Positions 33,819 through 46,651 are shown, numbered from the stretch's first letter. The stretch: DNA of 64,000 bases from Bradyrhizobium mercantei (GCF_001982635.1 NZ_MKFI01000006.1:231113-295112); one strand, 5' to 3'. The notes: generated from the sequence alone by a model not told the origin. Made by a program: numbers and translations.

Positions 33819-34908
33819 TCGCGGCCGTCAGGGAATTCGCTAACCGCTTTCTCGGCCGTGGCGAGGCCACCATCACCGTGCCGTCATTCGACGGCGCACT
33901 CAAGCCGAATCAAAAACTCGAAGCCGCGACGACCTTGCTGGAATGCGAGGCGCCCGAAGACCTCGCAACCGACGGCCGCAACCTCTATGTTGCCGACGGC
34001 CGGCGCCTGCTGCGGCTCGACGGTGGCACAGCTATCGAGCTGCGCAGCTTCGAGCAGCCGATCTCGGCACTCTGCGCGCTCGCCGACGGCGGCATCGCGG
34101 TCGCGCTCGGCGGCCGCGAGGTACGCCTCTATGCCGATCCTTCCTCGGGCGAGCCGGGCGTAACGTTCAGCGACGCCGCCTTCAACGCGATTAACGCGCT
34201 GTCGCTGGCAGCCGACGGCACTTTGATCGCGACCGACGGCTCCGCGACCTGCGGGATCGACGATTGGGCACGCGACCTGATGGAGCTGAACCGGAGCGGC
34301 CGCGTGTTCCGGCTCGATCCCAAGACCGGATCAATGAAGCCGCTGGCTTCAAAGCTCGGCTACGCTTTCGGCGCCTGCGCACGTGGCAACGGCGTGCTGG
34401 TCAGCGAGAGCTGGCGGCATCGTCTCGTTCTCGTCGCGGACGGCAAGGCGCCGCAGATCGTGCTCGGTCACCTCCCGGTCTATCCGTCGCGGCTGTCGAA
34501 GGCCTCCGGCGGCGGCTATTGGCTGACCGCGTTCACCGCGCGCACCCAGCTGATCGAGTTCGTGCTGCGCGAGCCGGCCTACCGGCGCCGCATGATGGCC
34601 GAGATCGACCCGGCCTATTGGGTGGCGCCGCGGCTGCGCTCGGGCTTCTCGTTCAAGGAGCCGATGCAGGGCGCGCACATCAAGACGATGGGCGTCATCA
34701 AGCCGTGGGCGCCGCCGCGCTCTTACGGGCTCGTCATCCGGCTCGGCGAAGACGGCAAGCCGTTGTACTCGCTGCATAGCCGCGTCGACGGCATCAATCA
34801 CGGCGTCGTCGCGGCGCTCGAGCTGGGCGGCGACCTCGTGCTGATCGCCAAGGGACCGGGCCGCGTGCTGAAACTGCCCCTCGCCGGGCTTGCCGAGGAG
34901 GTTGGCTC

Positions 34909-34912
<4 letters not shown>
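33815..34912 (+). CDS. Second SMP-30/strictosidine-synthase-like protein
   Basis: A 365-residue protein with a GTG start that overlaps the fusion gene's stop (GTGA). It has no signal peptide. The body shows propeller-like repeats: CEAPEDLATDGRNLYVADGRRLL, INALSLAADGTLIATDGS, GACARGNGVLVSESWRHRLVLV, and a YPSRLSKASGGGYWLTAFTARTQLIEFV blade that parallels the fusion protein's NINLASDGNYWLALVGMRSPSLDL blade. It may have arisen by duplication of that domain. A lactonase-like or sugar-acid-lactone role fits a sugar importer, but no catalytic residues can be assigned safely. The ATPase gene overlaps its end by four bases. Confidence 0.85.
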
Positions 34913-36405
<1,493 letters not shown>

Positions 36406-36485
36406 TCGCCGAAAGCTGGATCCGTTCTGGAGTCGCTCAAGCGGGCAGCGCGGCGCGAGACGGTGCCCACCACGTGGGTCGCCCG

Positions 36486-36863
36486 CTACTGCTTTGGACC
36501 GACGGTCCCGGTCGCCTTCAACCTAGCCGACCTCACCCAACCCGAGACGTCGTTGCCGCCTCGCGGATTGAGGTACATCACCGACGACCAGCCGTCATTG
36601 GTTTGCGCATAGGCGACGAGCTCGTCGTTCGGAATGACGAACACCCCTTTGATCGGGCAGTGCAGATTCGGCGCCGAGTAGAATTGCAGCCGTCCCTTGC
36701 CCGTCACCACATTGGCGAGCGGTGGCGAGAAGATCGGGACGCGGTCGGTGCCGGTCTTCGGCTCCTTGCAGCTCGACGGCGTCTGCGCATGGACGGTCGC
36801 GCCGAGCGCACCGAGCATCACGGCAGCGCCGACCAAACAGGCGAGTACCGATCTGTCCGACAT
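36486..36863 (-). CDS. Hypothetical secreted protein, SH3-like
   Basis: A 125-residue protein with a signal peptide (about 1-26, ending ATVHA). Two Cys in the mature part (SSCKEPKTG and NLHCPIKG) may form a disulfide. The segment FYSAPNLHCPIKGVFVIPNDELVAYAQTNDGWSSVMYLNPRGG...SGWVRSARLK resembles a bacterial SH3 domain, with the usual GWVR-type ending. It is probably periplasmic. It is convergent with the ABC operon and separated from it by 80 bases. No specific function is assigned. Confidence 0.82.
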   Translation of the reverse strand: MSDRSVLACLVGAAVMLGALGATVHAQTPSSCKEPKTGTDRVPIFSPPLANVVTGKGRLQFYSAPNLHCPIKGVFVIPNDELVAYAQTNDGWSSVMYLNPRGGNDVSGWVRSARLKATGTVGPKQ

Positions 36864-37166
36864 CTTTCACTCTCCCAGATCGCGACGATGGCGATCTCCC
36901 GGTGTTTGTCGCCGGACAGCCCGAGCAGGTTCTACGGATCCGATCGAGATTGCATGCTCCAGCCCCCGCCAGCCCTCACCCGGTCGCCCGATCGGAAGGC
37001 CCGGCAACCATCTTTTATGCCATTGAGATATCGACGTGATTTTCTGCTCGTCATTCCGGCCCCGCTGGGCAGGGGCGGAACTCGTCGGGAGGCGCAACAC
37101 GCCACCGGGCCGCGCGGCGCGCTGATTGGTTGAATTCACGACGCGGGCGTCTTATGCGTGGTCGCC
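36864..37166. other. Intergenic region without recognisable feature
   Basis: These 303 bases lie between the divergent starts of the small secreted protein and the radical SAM gene. No conserved gene, hairpin or promoter was recognised, although both promoters should be here. Short open frames inside have no ribosome sites. Confidence 0.4.
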
Positions 37167-39197
<2,031 letters not shown>

Positions 39198-39212
39198 GAA
39201 GCCGTCGCCGAC

Positions 39213-40061
39213 TTAAGGCCCGCTGATCCCGGCAACCGGGGGAACAGCACCAGGAGCCGCTTCACTCAATTCATTCTGAGACTTCCGACGGCGGAGATGC
39301 CGGATCGGCCAGATCACGCTGTTGATGAAGTCCACCCGCTCGGCAGGCACAAGGCCTGTTGCGGGATACTCGTCCGGCTTCGGCACGCAGGCCGTGCCGA
39401 ACAGAATGTCCAGCAGCGGAAAGAACGCGGCAAAATTCTTGTCACGATGCTCGGGATGGACCGAGTGATGGATGCGGTGCCATTGCGGATTGTTGATCCA
39501 TGTCACATAGCGGCCGAGCGGGATGCGGACGTTGAGATGCGCGCACGCATCGGGAATGAAGAAGATAAATCCCACGGCAATCGCCATGTTCGCCGGGATG
39601 TGAAACAGGATCGCCATGACTGGAAGAAAGGCGTCGCTCAGCACCCTCTCCAGCCAGAAGTGCCGGGCGCCGGTGATGAACGTGATGCCGTTCGCGCTGT
39701 GATGGAACGAATGCATCGCCCACAGAAACGGGATCGCGTGCTGCAGACGATGGTACGTGTATTTGTAGAGATCGAGCGCGACGACGACGATGGCGAACGA
39801 GACGTACCACCAGTAGCCTTCAGTCGGTAGCTTGATCCAACCGAGCCCGGCATAGCTCGCAATCGCCGCCGCGCTGATCGCCGCGAGCGGAGCGAGCATG
39901 TTCTCCAGGCCGACACTCACGATGACCGCGACCCAGTCATCGCGAAACTCGCCATAGGGAACGTCTGCAATAGGCCACTTCTTTTCCAGGATACGGCTGG
40001 TGTAGACGACCCCTAGAAATACCGCCGCGTAGAAGACGGCGTTTGAAATCTCAGTCGGCAT
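39213..40061 (-). CDS. Sterol-desaturase / fatty-acid-hydroxylase family membrane protein
   Basis: A 282-residue multi-pass membrane enzyme. The histidine boxes that bind a di-iron centre are present: YHRLQH (about 105-110), HSFHH (about 118-122) and HRIHHSVHPEH (about 197-207). Hydrophobic helices lie at about 6-22, 45-70, 78-95 and 145-170. Members of the family hydroxylate or desaturate lipids such as sterols, hopanoids or carotenoids. No hopanoid or carotenoid gene is nearby, so the substrate cannot be named. It converges on the radical SAM gene. Confidence 0.9.
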   Translation of the reverse strand: MPTEISNAVFYAAVFLGVVYTSRILEKKWPIADVPYGEFRDDWVAVIVSVGLENMLAPLAAISAAAIASYAGLGWIKLPTEGYWWYVSFAIVVVALDLYKYTYHRLQHAIPFLWAMHSFHHSANGITFITGARHFWLERVLSDAFLPVMAILFHIPANMAIAVGFIFFIPDACAHLNVRIPLGRYVTWINNPQWHRIHHSVHPEHRDKNFAAFFPLLDILFGTACVPKPDEYPATGLVPAERVDFINSVIWPIRHLRRRKSQNELSEAAPGAVPPVAGISGP

Positions 40062-40243
40062 GAGGGACGCCTCGCCGGTTCAATAGGATGGTCAAAAGGA
40101 ATAAAAACAATTTGGTAGCCTATGGGCTGAAAGGCTTATTTTTTCCCAACGCCCGGGCGGGCGCAAGCAGGGGTTTTACGGGCGGTTAACGCCAGTCGTT
40201 CAACGCCCAACTCTGCTGGCGCACGCCGCGATTTGTACGGCAC

Positions 40244-40275
40244 AAAAAAAGCCCGCGACGTCGTCGCGGGCTTTT
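40244..40275 (-). terminator. Intrinsic terminator downstream of the small secreted protein gene
   Basis: The stem GCCCGCGAC (40251-40259) pairs with GTCGCGGGC (40263-40271) around a three-base loop. On the minus strand it is followed by a run of seven T (plus-strand A at 40244-40250), and on the plus strand by four T. It therefore ends the minus-strand gene at 40296. Confidence 0.9.
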
Positions 40276-40295
40276 GTCGGAGACGGCTATGCCGG

Positions 40296-40562
40296 TCAGT
40301 GCAGCGAGCGGTCGGTGCGGACCGACGCCCGCGCGGTCGTGATCTTGTTTCGCGGCGTCAGCACGCTGAGCTGGTGCGGCGTGGCCGACGTCGCGGCTGC
40401 CGGCGCCTGCTCGTTTGCATTGGCGGCACCAAGCACGCCGGCCTGCATCGGCGAGATCGGCAGGCCCGCGGCTTCGTAAGTCGGAAGCTCCGCAGCCGAC
40501 ACGACCGTTGCACTCGCGATCGCGAGGGTGGCGGCAATGATGGAGAGGGAAATCTTGGTCAC
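40296..40562 (-). CDS. Small secreted protein of unknown function
   Basis: The start is inferred as GTG at 40562, because AGGAG stands seven bases upstream and the product then begins MTKISLSIIAATLAIASATV, a clean signal peptide ending VVSA. ATG at 40598 would add 12 residues before it. The 88-residue precursor leaves a small mature peptide of about 65 residues, rich in Ala, Thr and Pro, with no Cys and no known domain. A strong intrinsic terminator follows its stop, which supports it as a real monocistronic gene. Confidence 0.75.
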   Translation of the reverse strand: MTKISLSIIAATLAIASATVVSAAELPTYEAAGLPISPMQAGVLGAANANEQAPAAATSATPHQLSVLTPRNKITTARASVRTDRSLH

Positions 40563-40735
40563 TTGAAGGCTCCTCAATCGGACTTGAGAAGCAGACATAG
40601 ACTCACTTTGTTGCAATGCAATAACAACATGCCGCATCGCACAAATATTTGACCCGCGCCCGCCGCAGGCGACCACGGCATGGCGCGCTCGCCGCGCGGC
40701 GCATGCCTTAAAAACCCAATGAAAACAAAGATGAA

Positions 40736-40812
40736 TGGCGCGCCCGGAACGATTCGAACGTCCGACCCTCAGATTCGTAGTCTGATGCTCTATCCAGCTG
40801 AGCTACGGGCGC
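40736..40812 (-). tRNA. tRNA-Arg (anticodon ACG)
   Basis: Read on the minus strand, the gene begins GCGCCCGTAGCTCAGC and ends CGGGCGC + G + CCA, so the acceptor stem pairs perfectly and the CCA end is encoded. The anticodon arm is TCAGA-CTACGAA-TCTGA, giving anticodon ACG, which decodes CGU (and, after A34 to inosine editing, CGC/CGA). The T-arm contains GTTCGAATC. It sits downstream of the histidine kinase gene on the same strand, 154 bases away. Confidence 0.97.
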
Positions 40813-40966
40813 ATTTTCGCGGGTCAGGCTTGAAGCCCGGATGGCTCCGGGAGCCCCGGAACGTCGCGAAAGAGCGCTCTAGCTACAGGCTCCCGGTCCG
40901 GTTGGCAAGGTCTGGAAGCGGCAATTTCGGCTCCGGTTTGAGCCGCCCCGGAATACCGGGACCCCG

Positions 40967-42445
40967 TTACGCCCTCGCCCGCTCGCTGCGGACCGACAGC
41001 AGTTCCACCGGGCGATCCGGGATCGAGATCCGGAAGGTGGCGCCGATGGTGCCCTCGACCAGGTGGATATGGCCGCCATGGGCGCGGATCAGCTCGGCGG
41101 CGATCGCGAGGCCAAGCCCGCTGCCGCCGGGACGGCCGGAGGTCTGGAACGCCTCGAACAGATGCTCGCGCGCCTTGGCCGGCACGCCGGGGCCGGTGTC
41201 GGAGACCTCGATGATCGCAACCGTGCCCTCGCGGCGGCCGGTGATCCGGATCTGCTGGGCGCCGCCATCGCTGTCCGGCCGGGTTTCCAGCGCCTGCGTC
41301 GCGTTGCGCACCAGATTGAGCAGCACGCGAAACAGCTGGTCCGGATCGGCGTCGATGGTCAGCCCGCGCTCGATCGCGCTGATCCAGGTGATCGAGACAT
41401 CGGTCGCAAGCCCGGCCGATTCCCGCACCTCGGCAACCGCGGGCTCCACCATGATGACGCGGCGGTCGGGTGCCGCCTCCTGCGCACGGCCATAGGACAA
41501 CGTCGACTGGCAGAAGGCGATGGCGCGCTCGAGCGAGCGCAGCAATTTCGGCGCAAAGCGCTGCACCCGCGGGTCGGGCACGCTGGCGAGCTGGTCCGAC
41601 AGCAATTGCGAGGATGCCAAGAGGTTGCGCAGGTCATGGTTGATCTTGGAAACGGCAAGCCCGAGGGCCGCGAGCCGGCTCTTCTGATGCAGCATCGAGA
41701 CGAGGTCGCGCTGCATGTCCGACAGCTCGCGCTCGGCAACGCCGATCTCGTCGCCCCGCTGGCTCGGCACGATGATTCGCGCCGAACTTTCCGGATTCTC
41801 GTGGAAGCCGACCAGGCTCGCGGTCAGCCGCCGCATCGGACGGACGAACAGATAATGCAGCGCCAGGTAGACCAGGCCGGCGGTGAGGCCGGCGATCAAC
41901 AGCGCGACGACCAGCACGTTGCGCGAGAAGCGGTACATCGCCTGCCGCAGCGGCTTCTCGTCGATCACGACCTCGATGAATTGCGCCTGGCCCGGCGCGG
42001 GGCCGACCACGCGAATGGTCTGGTCGCCATGCTCCAGCATGATCTCGAACGCATCGACGATCGCCGACCACACCGTCATGCTCCGCATGTCGACGTCATG
42101 GTCGATCGAGGCCGGCAGGTCGGCGCTGGCGAGCAGGCGGCGCTGCTGTCCGAGCTTGATGGCAACGGCACGGGCGCCGATGCTGGTGAGGATCTGCCGC
42201 GCCAGCGAATCCGGCACCAGGCCGGAGGGGGCGGCATCGAGCACCAGCGCCGCGGTATTGGCGGCGGCCAGCCGGTCATTGAGCCGGTTCATGCGGAAGT
42301 TGGCGATCGCAGGCACGTAGATCAGGAGCCCGGCGATCATCACCAGGGGGATCGTCAGCAGCAAAAGCTTGCCCGACAACCCGAGCCGAAGGGCCGGCTT
42401 GGGCCGCTGGTTCTGCGCGGTCGCCTGATCGTCAGTTAGAGCCAC
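40967..42445 (-). CDS. Sensor histidine kinase (HAMP, HisKA, HATPase)
   Basis: A 492-residue kinase. It has a membrane helix at about 24-50 and a periplasmic sensor part (about 51-175). A second helix follows at about 176-200, then HAMP (about 200-255). The dimerisation/phosphorylation helix contains KINHDLRN, with His270 as the phospho-acceptor. The ATP-binding domain has NLVRNATQAL (N-box), SDTGPGVP (G1) and GSGLGLAIAAELIRAHGG (G2). No response regulator is encoded next to it, so it is an orphan in this window. The sensory domain has no recognised fold. It lies divergently to the ribosomal protein L34 operon. Confidence 0.94.
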   Translation of the reverse strand: MALTDDQATAQNQRPKPALRLGLSGKLLLLTIPLVMIAGLLIYVPAIANFRMNRLNDRLAAANTAALVLDAAPSGLVPDSLARQILTSIGARAVAIKLGQQRRLLASADLPASIDHDVDMRSMTVWSAIVDAFEIMLEHGDQTIRVVGPAPGQAQFIEVVIDEKPLRQAMYRFSRNVLVVALLIAGLTAGLVYLALHYLFVRPMRRLTASLVGFHENPESSARIIVPSQRGDEIGVAERELSDMQRDLVSMLHQKSRLAALGLAVSKINHDLRNLLASSQLLSDQLASVPDPRVQRFAPKLLRSLERAIAFCQSTLSYGRAQEAAPDRRVIMVEPAVAEVRESAGLATDVSITWISAIERGLTIDADPDQLFRVLLNLVRNATQALETRPDSDGGAQQIRITGRREGTVAIIEVSDTGPGVPAKAREHLFEAFQTSGRPGGSGLGLAIAAELIRAHGGHIHLVEGTIGATFRISIPDRPVELLSVRSERARA

Positions 42446-42640
42446 AAGATAAGGCCTTGTTTGGCTTAGGGGTCGGAAGATGCGGCCCGGCCCCCAAGCC
42501 GGTCAAATTACGGATCGCTAATGTCGGCGGTTCCCGGACCGCCGCAAAGCGTCCTCCTACCGTCAAATACCCCGCGAAATCAGATATATTCGCCCCAATT
42601 GCGACGTTTCAAAGAAGCCTTTTTGCGACGCGCTGTGACA

Positions 42641-42669
42641 TTGACGAAAACAGGGCGCTCCCTTATAAG
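42641..42669 (+). promoter_or_regulatory. Housekeeping-type promoter for rpmH-rnpA-yidC
   Basis: TTGACG at 42641-42646 and TATAAG at 42664-42669 are separated by 17 bases, an excellent match to sigma-70 (RpoD) promoters. It lies 140 bases before the rpmH start, leaving a leader of about 130 bases. The remaining part of the 363-base intergenic space (42446-42808) shows no gene. Confidence 0.8.
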
Positions 42670-42808
42670 CCGCGCCAACTGTCCGCGATGGCCCGGTCTT
42701 GACCGGGGGCGGCTCTTTGGGGCCGTAACCGGCTCGTTTGGGCCTGCCAGCATCACCGGACTCCATCTCAATACAACGGCAAATTGCCCGGTCAGCGGAG
42801 AATTACCC

Positions 42809-42943
42809 GTGAAGCGGACTTATCAACCCAGCAAACTGGTGCGCAAGCGCCGTCACGGCTTCCGCGCCCGTCTCGCCACGGCCGGCGGCCGCAAGGTCCT
42901 CGCTGCACGTCGCGCGCGTGGCCGCAAGCGCCTGAGCGCCTGA
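42809..42943 (+). CDS. rpmH: 50S ribosomal protein L34
   Basis: A 44-residue, highly basic protein starting with GTG at 42809 (MKRTYQPSKLVRKRRHGF). It is the standard length for L34 with the conserved KRTYQPS start and the RKVLAARRARGRKRLSA end. GCGGAG lies seven to twelve bases upstream. It is too short and GTG-started to be seen in some ORF lists. It opens the rpmH-rnpA-yidC operon. Confidence 0.98.
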   Translation: MKRTYQPSKLVRKRRHGFRARLATAGGRKVLAARRARGRKRLSA

Positions 42944-42974
42944 GCCCGGACGTCTCCTCTCCGGAGATACCATT

Positions 42975-43355
42975 ATGGATCGGCTGAGGCAGCGGGCGGA
43001 TTTCCTCGCCGTTGCCAATGGCGCACGGGCGAATACCACAGCTTTTGTGCTGCAGGGCCGCCGCCGCGACGACCAGGGCCCGATCCGCGTCGGCTATACC
43101 GTCACCAAGAAGAATGGCACCGCGACCGAGCGCAACCGCATTCGCCGCCGGCTTCGCGAAGTGATGAGACGGGTCGATGCCGTATTCATGCGGCCGCACC
43201 ATGATTATGTGCTAGTCGGCCGTCGTGACGCGCTGACCCGCGACTTTGCGACCATGATTGACGACCTGCGGTCGGCGCTGCGCCGCCTCGACCGGCCTGC
43301 GCAAAAGGCGGGTAACAAGAGCGCGCCCAATCCGAATGGAATGACGAGACCCTAA
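42975..43355 (+). CDS. rnpA: Ribonuclease P protein component
   Basis: A 126-residue basic protein. It has the RnpA signature IRVGYTVTKKNGTATERNRIRRRLREVMRR (about 37-66), which includes the conserved RNR-type RNA-binding helix. It works with the RNase P RNA in 5' tRNA processing. CGGAGA precedes the ATG. It lies 31 bases after rpmH and three bases before yidC. No yidD-type gene lies between them, unlike many bacteria. Confidence 0.97.
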   Translation: MDRLRQRADFLAVANGARANTTAFVLQGRRRDDQGPIRVGYTVTKKNGTATERNRIRRRLREVMRRVDAVFMRPHHDYVLVGRRDALTRDFATMIDDLRSALRRLDRPAQKAGNKSAPNPNGMTRP

Positions 43356-43358
43356 GAG

Positions 43359-45233
43359 ATGTCCGACAACCGCAATACGATCCTTGCCGTCATTCTGTCC
43401 GGCCTCGTCCTGATCGCCTGGCAATATTTCTACAATGTGCCGCAGATGGAGAAGCAGCGCGAGGCGCAGAAGCAGGCCGAGTTGCTGAAGCCGGCGCCGC
43501 AGGCCACGCCGGGTGCCGCGCCTGGCGCCGCTCCCGGAACCGCAGCAACGCCCGCCCCGGCGACGCCGGGCACACCTGCTGCCGACGCACCGGTGGCGAG
43601 CCGCGAGACGGTGCTCGCCTCCGGCCCGCGCATCAAGATCGACACCCCGCGCGTCATCGGCAGCGTCGCGCTGAAGGGCGCCCGGATCGACGATCTGGCG
43701 CTGGTCCAGTTCCGTGAGACGGTCGACCCGAAATCGCCGGCCGTCGTGCTGCTGTCACCGTCCGGTACGGCCGAGCCTTATTATGCCGAGTTCCTGTGGC
43801 TGACCGCCAACGGCTCGTCGGTGAAGACTCCGGATGCCGAAACCGTCTGGCAGCAGGAGGGTTCGAACGGCCTGTCGCCGGGCACCCCGGTGGTTCTGAA
43901 ATACGAGAACGGCCAGGGCCTGACCTTCCGCCGCACCATCTCGATCGACGATCGCTACCTCTTCAGCATCAAGGACGAGGTCATCAACCAAGGCAGCGCG
44001 CCGGTGACGCTGTATCCGTTCGGCCTGATCTCGCGCGGCGGCAAGCCGCCGGTCTCCGGCTACGCGATCCTGCACGAAGGCCCGATCGGCTATCTCGGCG
44101 AACACGGCCTGCAGGAATTCACCTACAAGAACCTCGACGAGGCCAAGACCCCGACCGGCGGCAACTCGCGCGGCATCGTGTTTTCGAAGGTCACCGACGG
44201 CTGGCTCGGCATCACCGACAAATACTGGGCGACCGCGCTGCTGCCGGAAACCAATGCGACGCTGGACAGCGCCCGCTTCACGACCGGCGACAAGCGCTAC
44301 CAGGCCGACTACATGCTCGGCGCGCAGACCATTCCGATCGGCGGCACGGGCGTTGCCAATGCGCGGCTGTTCGCCGGCGCCAAGGAGGCCGCCACCGTCG
44401 GCCTCAACTTCCCGCTGGTCGGCTTCGGCGGCTACAACAAGCAGCTCGGCCTCAACCATTTCGATCTCCTGATCGACTGGGGCCATTTCTACTTCATCAC
44501 CAAGCCGATGTTCCTGGCGCTGGACTGGTTCTATCGCCTGGTCGGCAATTTCGGCATCGCGATCCTCTTGGTGACCGTGATCGTGAAGCTGTTGTTCTTC
44601 CCGCTCGCCAACAAGTCCTACGCCTCGATGGCGAAGATGAAGTCGGTGCAGCCGCAGCTCCAGGCGCTGAAGGAACGCTATCCTGACGACCGCGTGAAGC
44701 AGCAGCAGGAGATGATGGAGATCTACAAGAAGGAGAAGATCAACCCGATCGCCGGTTGTCTTCCCGTCGCCTTGCAGATCCCGGTGTTCTTCTCGCTGTA
44801 CAAGGTGCTGTTCATCACCATCGAGATGCGGCACGCACCGTTCTTCGGCTGGATCAAGGACCTCTCGGCGCCCGATCCGACCAATCTGTTCACGCTGTTC
44901 GGCTTGATCCCGTTTGATCCGATCGCGCTGCTCGGACCGCATTTCGGCGCCTATCTGGTGATGGGCATCTGGCCGATCATCATGGGCATCACGATGTGGG
45001 TGCAGATGAAGTTGAACCCGGCGCCGCCGGATCCGACCCAGAAGATCATCTTCGACTGGATGCCGCTGATCTTCACCTTCATGCTGGCCGGCTTCCCGGC
45101 GGGTCTCGTGATCTACTGGGCCTGGAACAACACGCTTTCGGTGCTCCAGCAGAGCTTCATCATGCGCAAGAACGGCGTGAAGGTGGAGCTGTTCGACAAT
45201 CTGAAGTCGACGTTCGCCAAGAAGCCGACATAG
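43359..45233 (+). CDS. yidC: Membrane protein insertase YidC (Gram-negative long form)
   Basis: A 624-residue protein with an N-terminal anchor helix (about 6-24), an Ala/Pro-rich linker (about 45-75) and the periplasmic beta-supersandwich domain (about 80-360). The five-helix insertase core follows at about 375-605. The core includes FGIAILLVTVIVKLLFFPLANKSYASMAKMKSVQPQL with the conserved Arg-replacing region, and INPIAGCLPVALQIPVFFSLYKVL. It inserts and folds inner-membrane proteins with or without Sec. It directly follows rnpA (three-base gap). Confidence 0.98.
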   Translation: MSDNRNTILAVILSGLVLIAWQYFYNVPQMEKQREAQKQAELLKPAPQATPGAAPGAAPGTAATPAPATPGTPAADAPVASRETVLASGPRIKIDTPRVIGSVALKGARIDDLALVQFRETVDPKSPAVVLLSPSGTAEPYYAEFLWLTANGSSVKTPDAETVWQQEGSNGLSPGTPVVLKYENGQGLTFRRTISIDDRYLFSIKDEVINQGSAPVTLYPFGLISRGGKPPVSGYAILHEGPIGYLGEHGLQEFTYKNLDEAKTPTGGNSRGIVFSKVTDGWLGITDKYWATALLPETNATLDSARFTTGDKRYQADYMLGAQTIPIGGTGVANARLFAGAKEAATVGLNFPLVGFGGYNKQLGLNHFDLLIDWGHFYFITKPMFLALDWFYRLVGNFGIAILLVTVIVKLLFFPLANKSYASMAKMKSVQPQLQALKERYPDDRVKQQQEMMEIYKKEKINPIAGCLPVALQIPVFFSLYKVLFITIEMRHAPFFGWIKDLSAPDPTNLFTLFGLIPFDPIALLGPHFGAYLVMGIWPIIMGITMWVQMKLNPAPPDPTQKIIFDWMPLIFTFMLAGFPAGLVIYWAWNNTLSVLQQSFIMRKNGVKVELFDNLKSTFAKKPT

Positions 45234-45263
45234 CTTCCGGCAACCTCGCCCGATCACTGCGTC

Positions 45264-45286
45264 ATGCCCGGCCTTGTGCCGGGCAT
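45264..45286. repeat. Single palindromic half-unit after yidC
   Basis: ATGCCCGGCC-TTG-TGCCGGGCAT forms a hairpin, preceded by GTC and followed by CCACGTATT. This is one arm of the bipartite GTCAT-stem-ATCCA repeat family seen further right. It lies 30 bases after the yidC stop and may contribute to termination. Confidence 0.7.
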
Positions 45287-45363
45287 CCACGTATTGGAGG
45301 GTAGCAAGACGTTCACGTGAACGGTCGGATCTGCTCCGGCCACGACGAAATGGGATCCTTCGC

Positions 45364-46017
45364 ATGACCGCCGAACCCGATGCGGCGCTGATCGAGCAGG
45401 GCCGAAAGCTGTTCGCCGGCGACTGGCGCTTCATCTGGGCCTCGCCCTCGATCGAGACGCTGCCGCCGATGGCCGGCCTCGAGGTCGCTTTTGCCGGCCG
45501 CTCCAATGTCGGCAAGTCGAGCCTGATCAACGCGCTGACCGGCCGCAGTGCGCTCGCGCGTACCTCGCATACGCCGGGCCGCACTCAGGAACTGATCTTC
45601 TTCGAGGGCCCGGAGAACGCGAACTTCCGCCTGGTCGACATGCCCGGCTACGGCTACGCCTCGGCGCCGAAGACCAAGGTGGCGTCGTGGACGGCGCTGA
45701 TCCACAAATTCCTGCTCGGGCGCGCGACGCTGGCACGGGTCTATGTGCTGATCGATGCACGCCACGGCATCAAGGACGTCGATCTCGACGTGCTGAAGAC
45801 GCTGGACAAGTCCGCGGTCAGCTACCAGGTCGTGCTGACCAAGGCCGACCAGGTCAAGGCCGGCGAACTGAAGACCACAATCACCGATACCATCGCGACG
45901 CTGGCAAAGCATCCCGCCGCCTTCCCCGAGGTGCTGGTGACCTCGTCACGCACCGGTGACGGCATGCCGGAGTTGCGCGCCGCCATGGTGCGCCTGATCG
46001 AGGAACGGCGCCGATGA
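45364..46017 (+). CDS. engB: Ribosome-biogenesis GTPase YihA/EngB
   Basis: The ATG at 45364 is preferred to 45274, which reads through the intergenic repeat. The 217-residue GTPase has G1 GRSNVGKSS (about 45-53), G2 around TSHTPGRTQ, G3 DMPGYG and G4 TKAD, with G5 near TSSRTG. EngB acts in 50S assembly and is essential in many bacteria. Its position directly downstream of yidC, with DUF423 and argB following, is the conserved alphaproteobacterial order. Confidence 0.96.
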   Translation: MTAEPDAALIEQGRKLFAGDWRFIWASPSIETLPPMAGLEVAFAGRSNVGKSSLINALTGRSALARTSHTPGRTQELIFFEGPENANFRLVDMPGYGYASAPKTKVASWTALIHKFLLGRATLARVYVLIDARHGIKDVDLDVLKTLDKSAVSYQVVLTKADQVKAGELKTTITDTIATLAKHPAAFPEVLVTSSRTGDGMPELRAAMVRLIEERRR

Positions 46018-46382
46018 ACGGCGCGTCCCGCCTTCTGATCGTCTGTGCCGCCATCATGGGCGCCTGCGGCGTGATGCTGGCGGCGGCCGCCGCCCATCTG
46101 CCTGACGCCACGCGGCTGGCCGCGGCGTCCTCGATGCTGCTGTTCCACGCCCCCGCCATCATCGCGAGCATTGCGGTCGCGGATCGCGCGATCGTCCATG
46201 CGAAGCTCGGAATCGTGGCGGCGGCAGGCTTCGTCATCGCGGCGTCATTGTTCGCCGGCGACCTCGTGCTGCGCCAATATGCCGGCCACGGATTGTTTCC
46301 GATGGCCGCGCCGACCGGCGGAACGCTGCTGATCCTGAGCTGGCTGGTGCTGGCGGTGTCAGCCATGTGGCCGAGGCGTTGA
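46014..46382 (+). CDS. DUF423 membrane protein
   Basis: A 122-residue protein with four hydrophobic segments (about 5-26, 37-58, 62-84 and 96-118). The motifs are LLIVCAAIMGACGVMLAAAAAHL and FAGDLVLRQYAG, followed by FPMAAPTGGTLLILSWL. This is the DUF423 (YgdD-like) pattern. It overlaps the engB stop by four bases and should be co-expressed with it. Function is not established for the family. Confidence 0.9.
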   Translation: MNGASRLLIVCAAIMGACGVMLAAAAAHLPDATRLAAASSMLLFHAPAIIASIAVADRAIVHAKLGIVAAAGFVIAASLFAGDLVLRQYAGHGLFPMAAPTGGTLLILSWLVLAVSAMWPRR

Positions 46383-46391
46383 CCGTTAGCC

Positions 46392-46578
46392 CTCTTCGTT
46401 CTCCCCTTGTGGGAGAAGGTGGCCATAGGCGGCCTTCGGCCGCCGTTCTCATAGAACGCCGATGCTGCGCATCGGCTATGCGCAATCCGCGCCGGACGAG
46501 GGGTCTCTATCCGCGGAGACAGACCCCTCACCCCGCTTCGCTGCGCGAAGCGACCCTCTCCCACAAGGGGAGAGGGTC
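46392..46578. repeat. Bipartite palindromic repeat before argB
   Basis: A left arm around 46398-46420 (TCTCCCCTTGTGGGAGAAGG) is matched in inverted form by CCCTCTCCCACAAGGGGAGAGGG around 46553-46577. GC-rich hairpins lie between, including GGCGGCCTTCGGCCGCC near 46428-46444. The arms keep the pairing although they differ at the ends. It fills most of the gap between DUF423 and argB; a further argB promoter is possible to its right. Confidence 0.75.
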
Positions 46579-46651
46579 AAGACGCTTTGCGCCCTGCCCG
46601 GCAATCAGATAGAACCGCGCCCGTCCCTCCGCTGACGATGAGACCAGCCCC

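Noticed and set aside
43755..45584. 609-residue antisense frame opposite yidC
   Set aside because: YidC is certain on the plus strand; the antisense frame has no motifs and no ribosome site.
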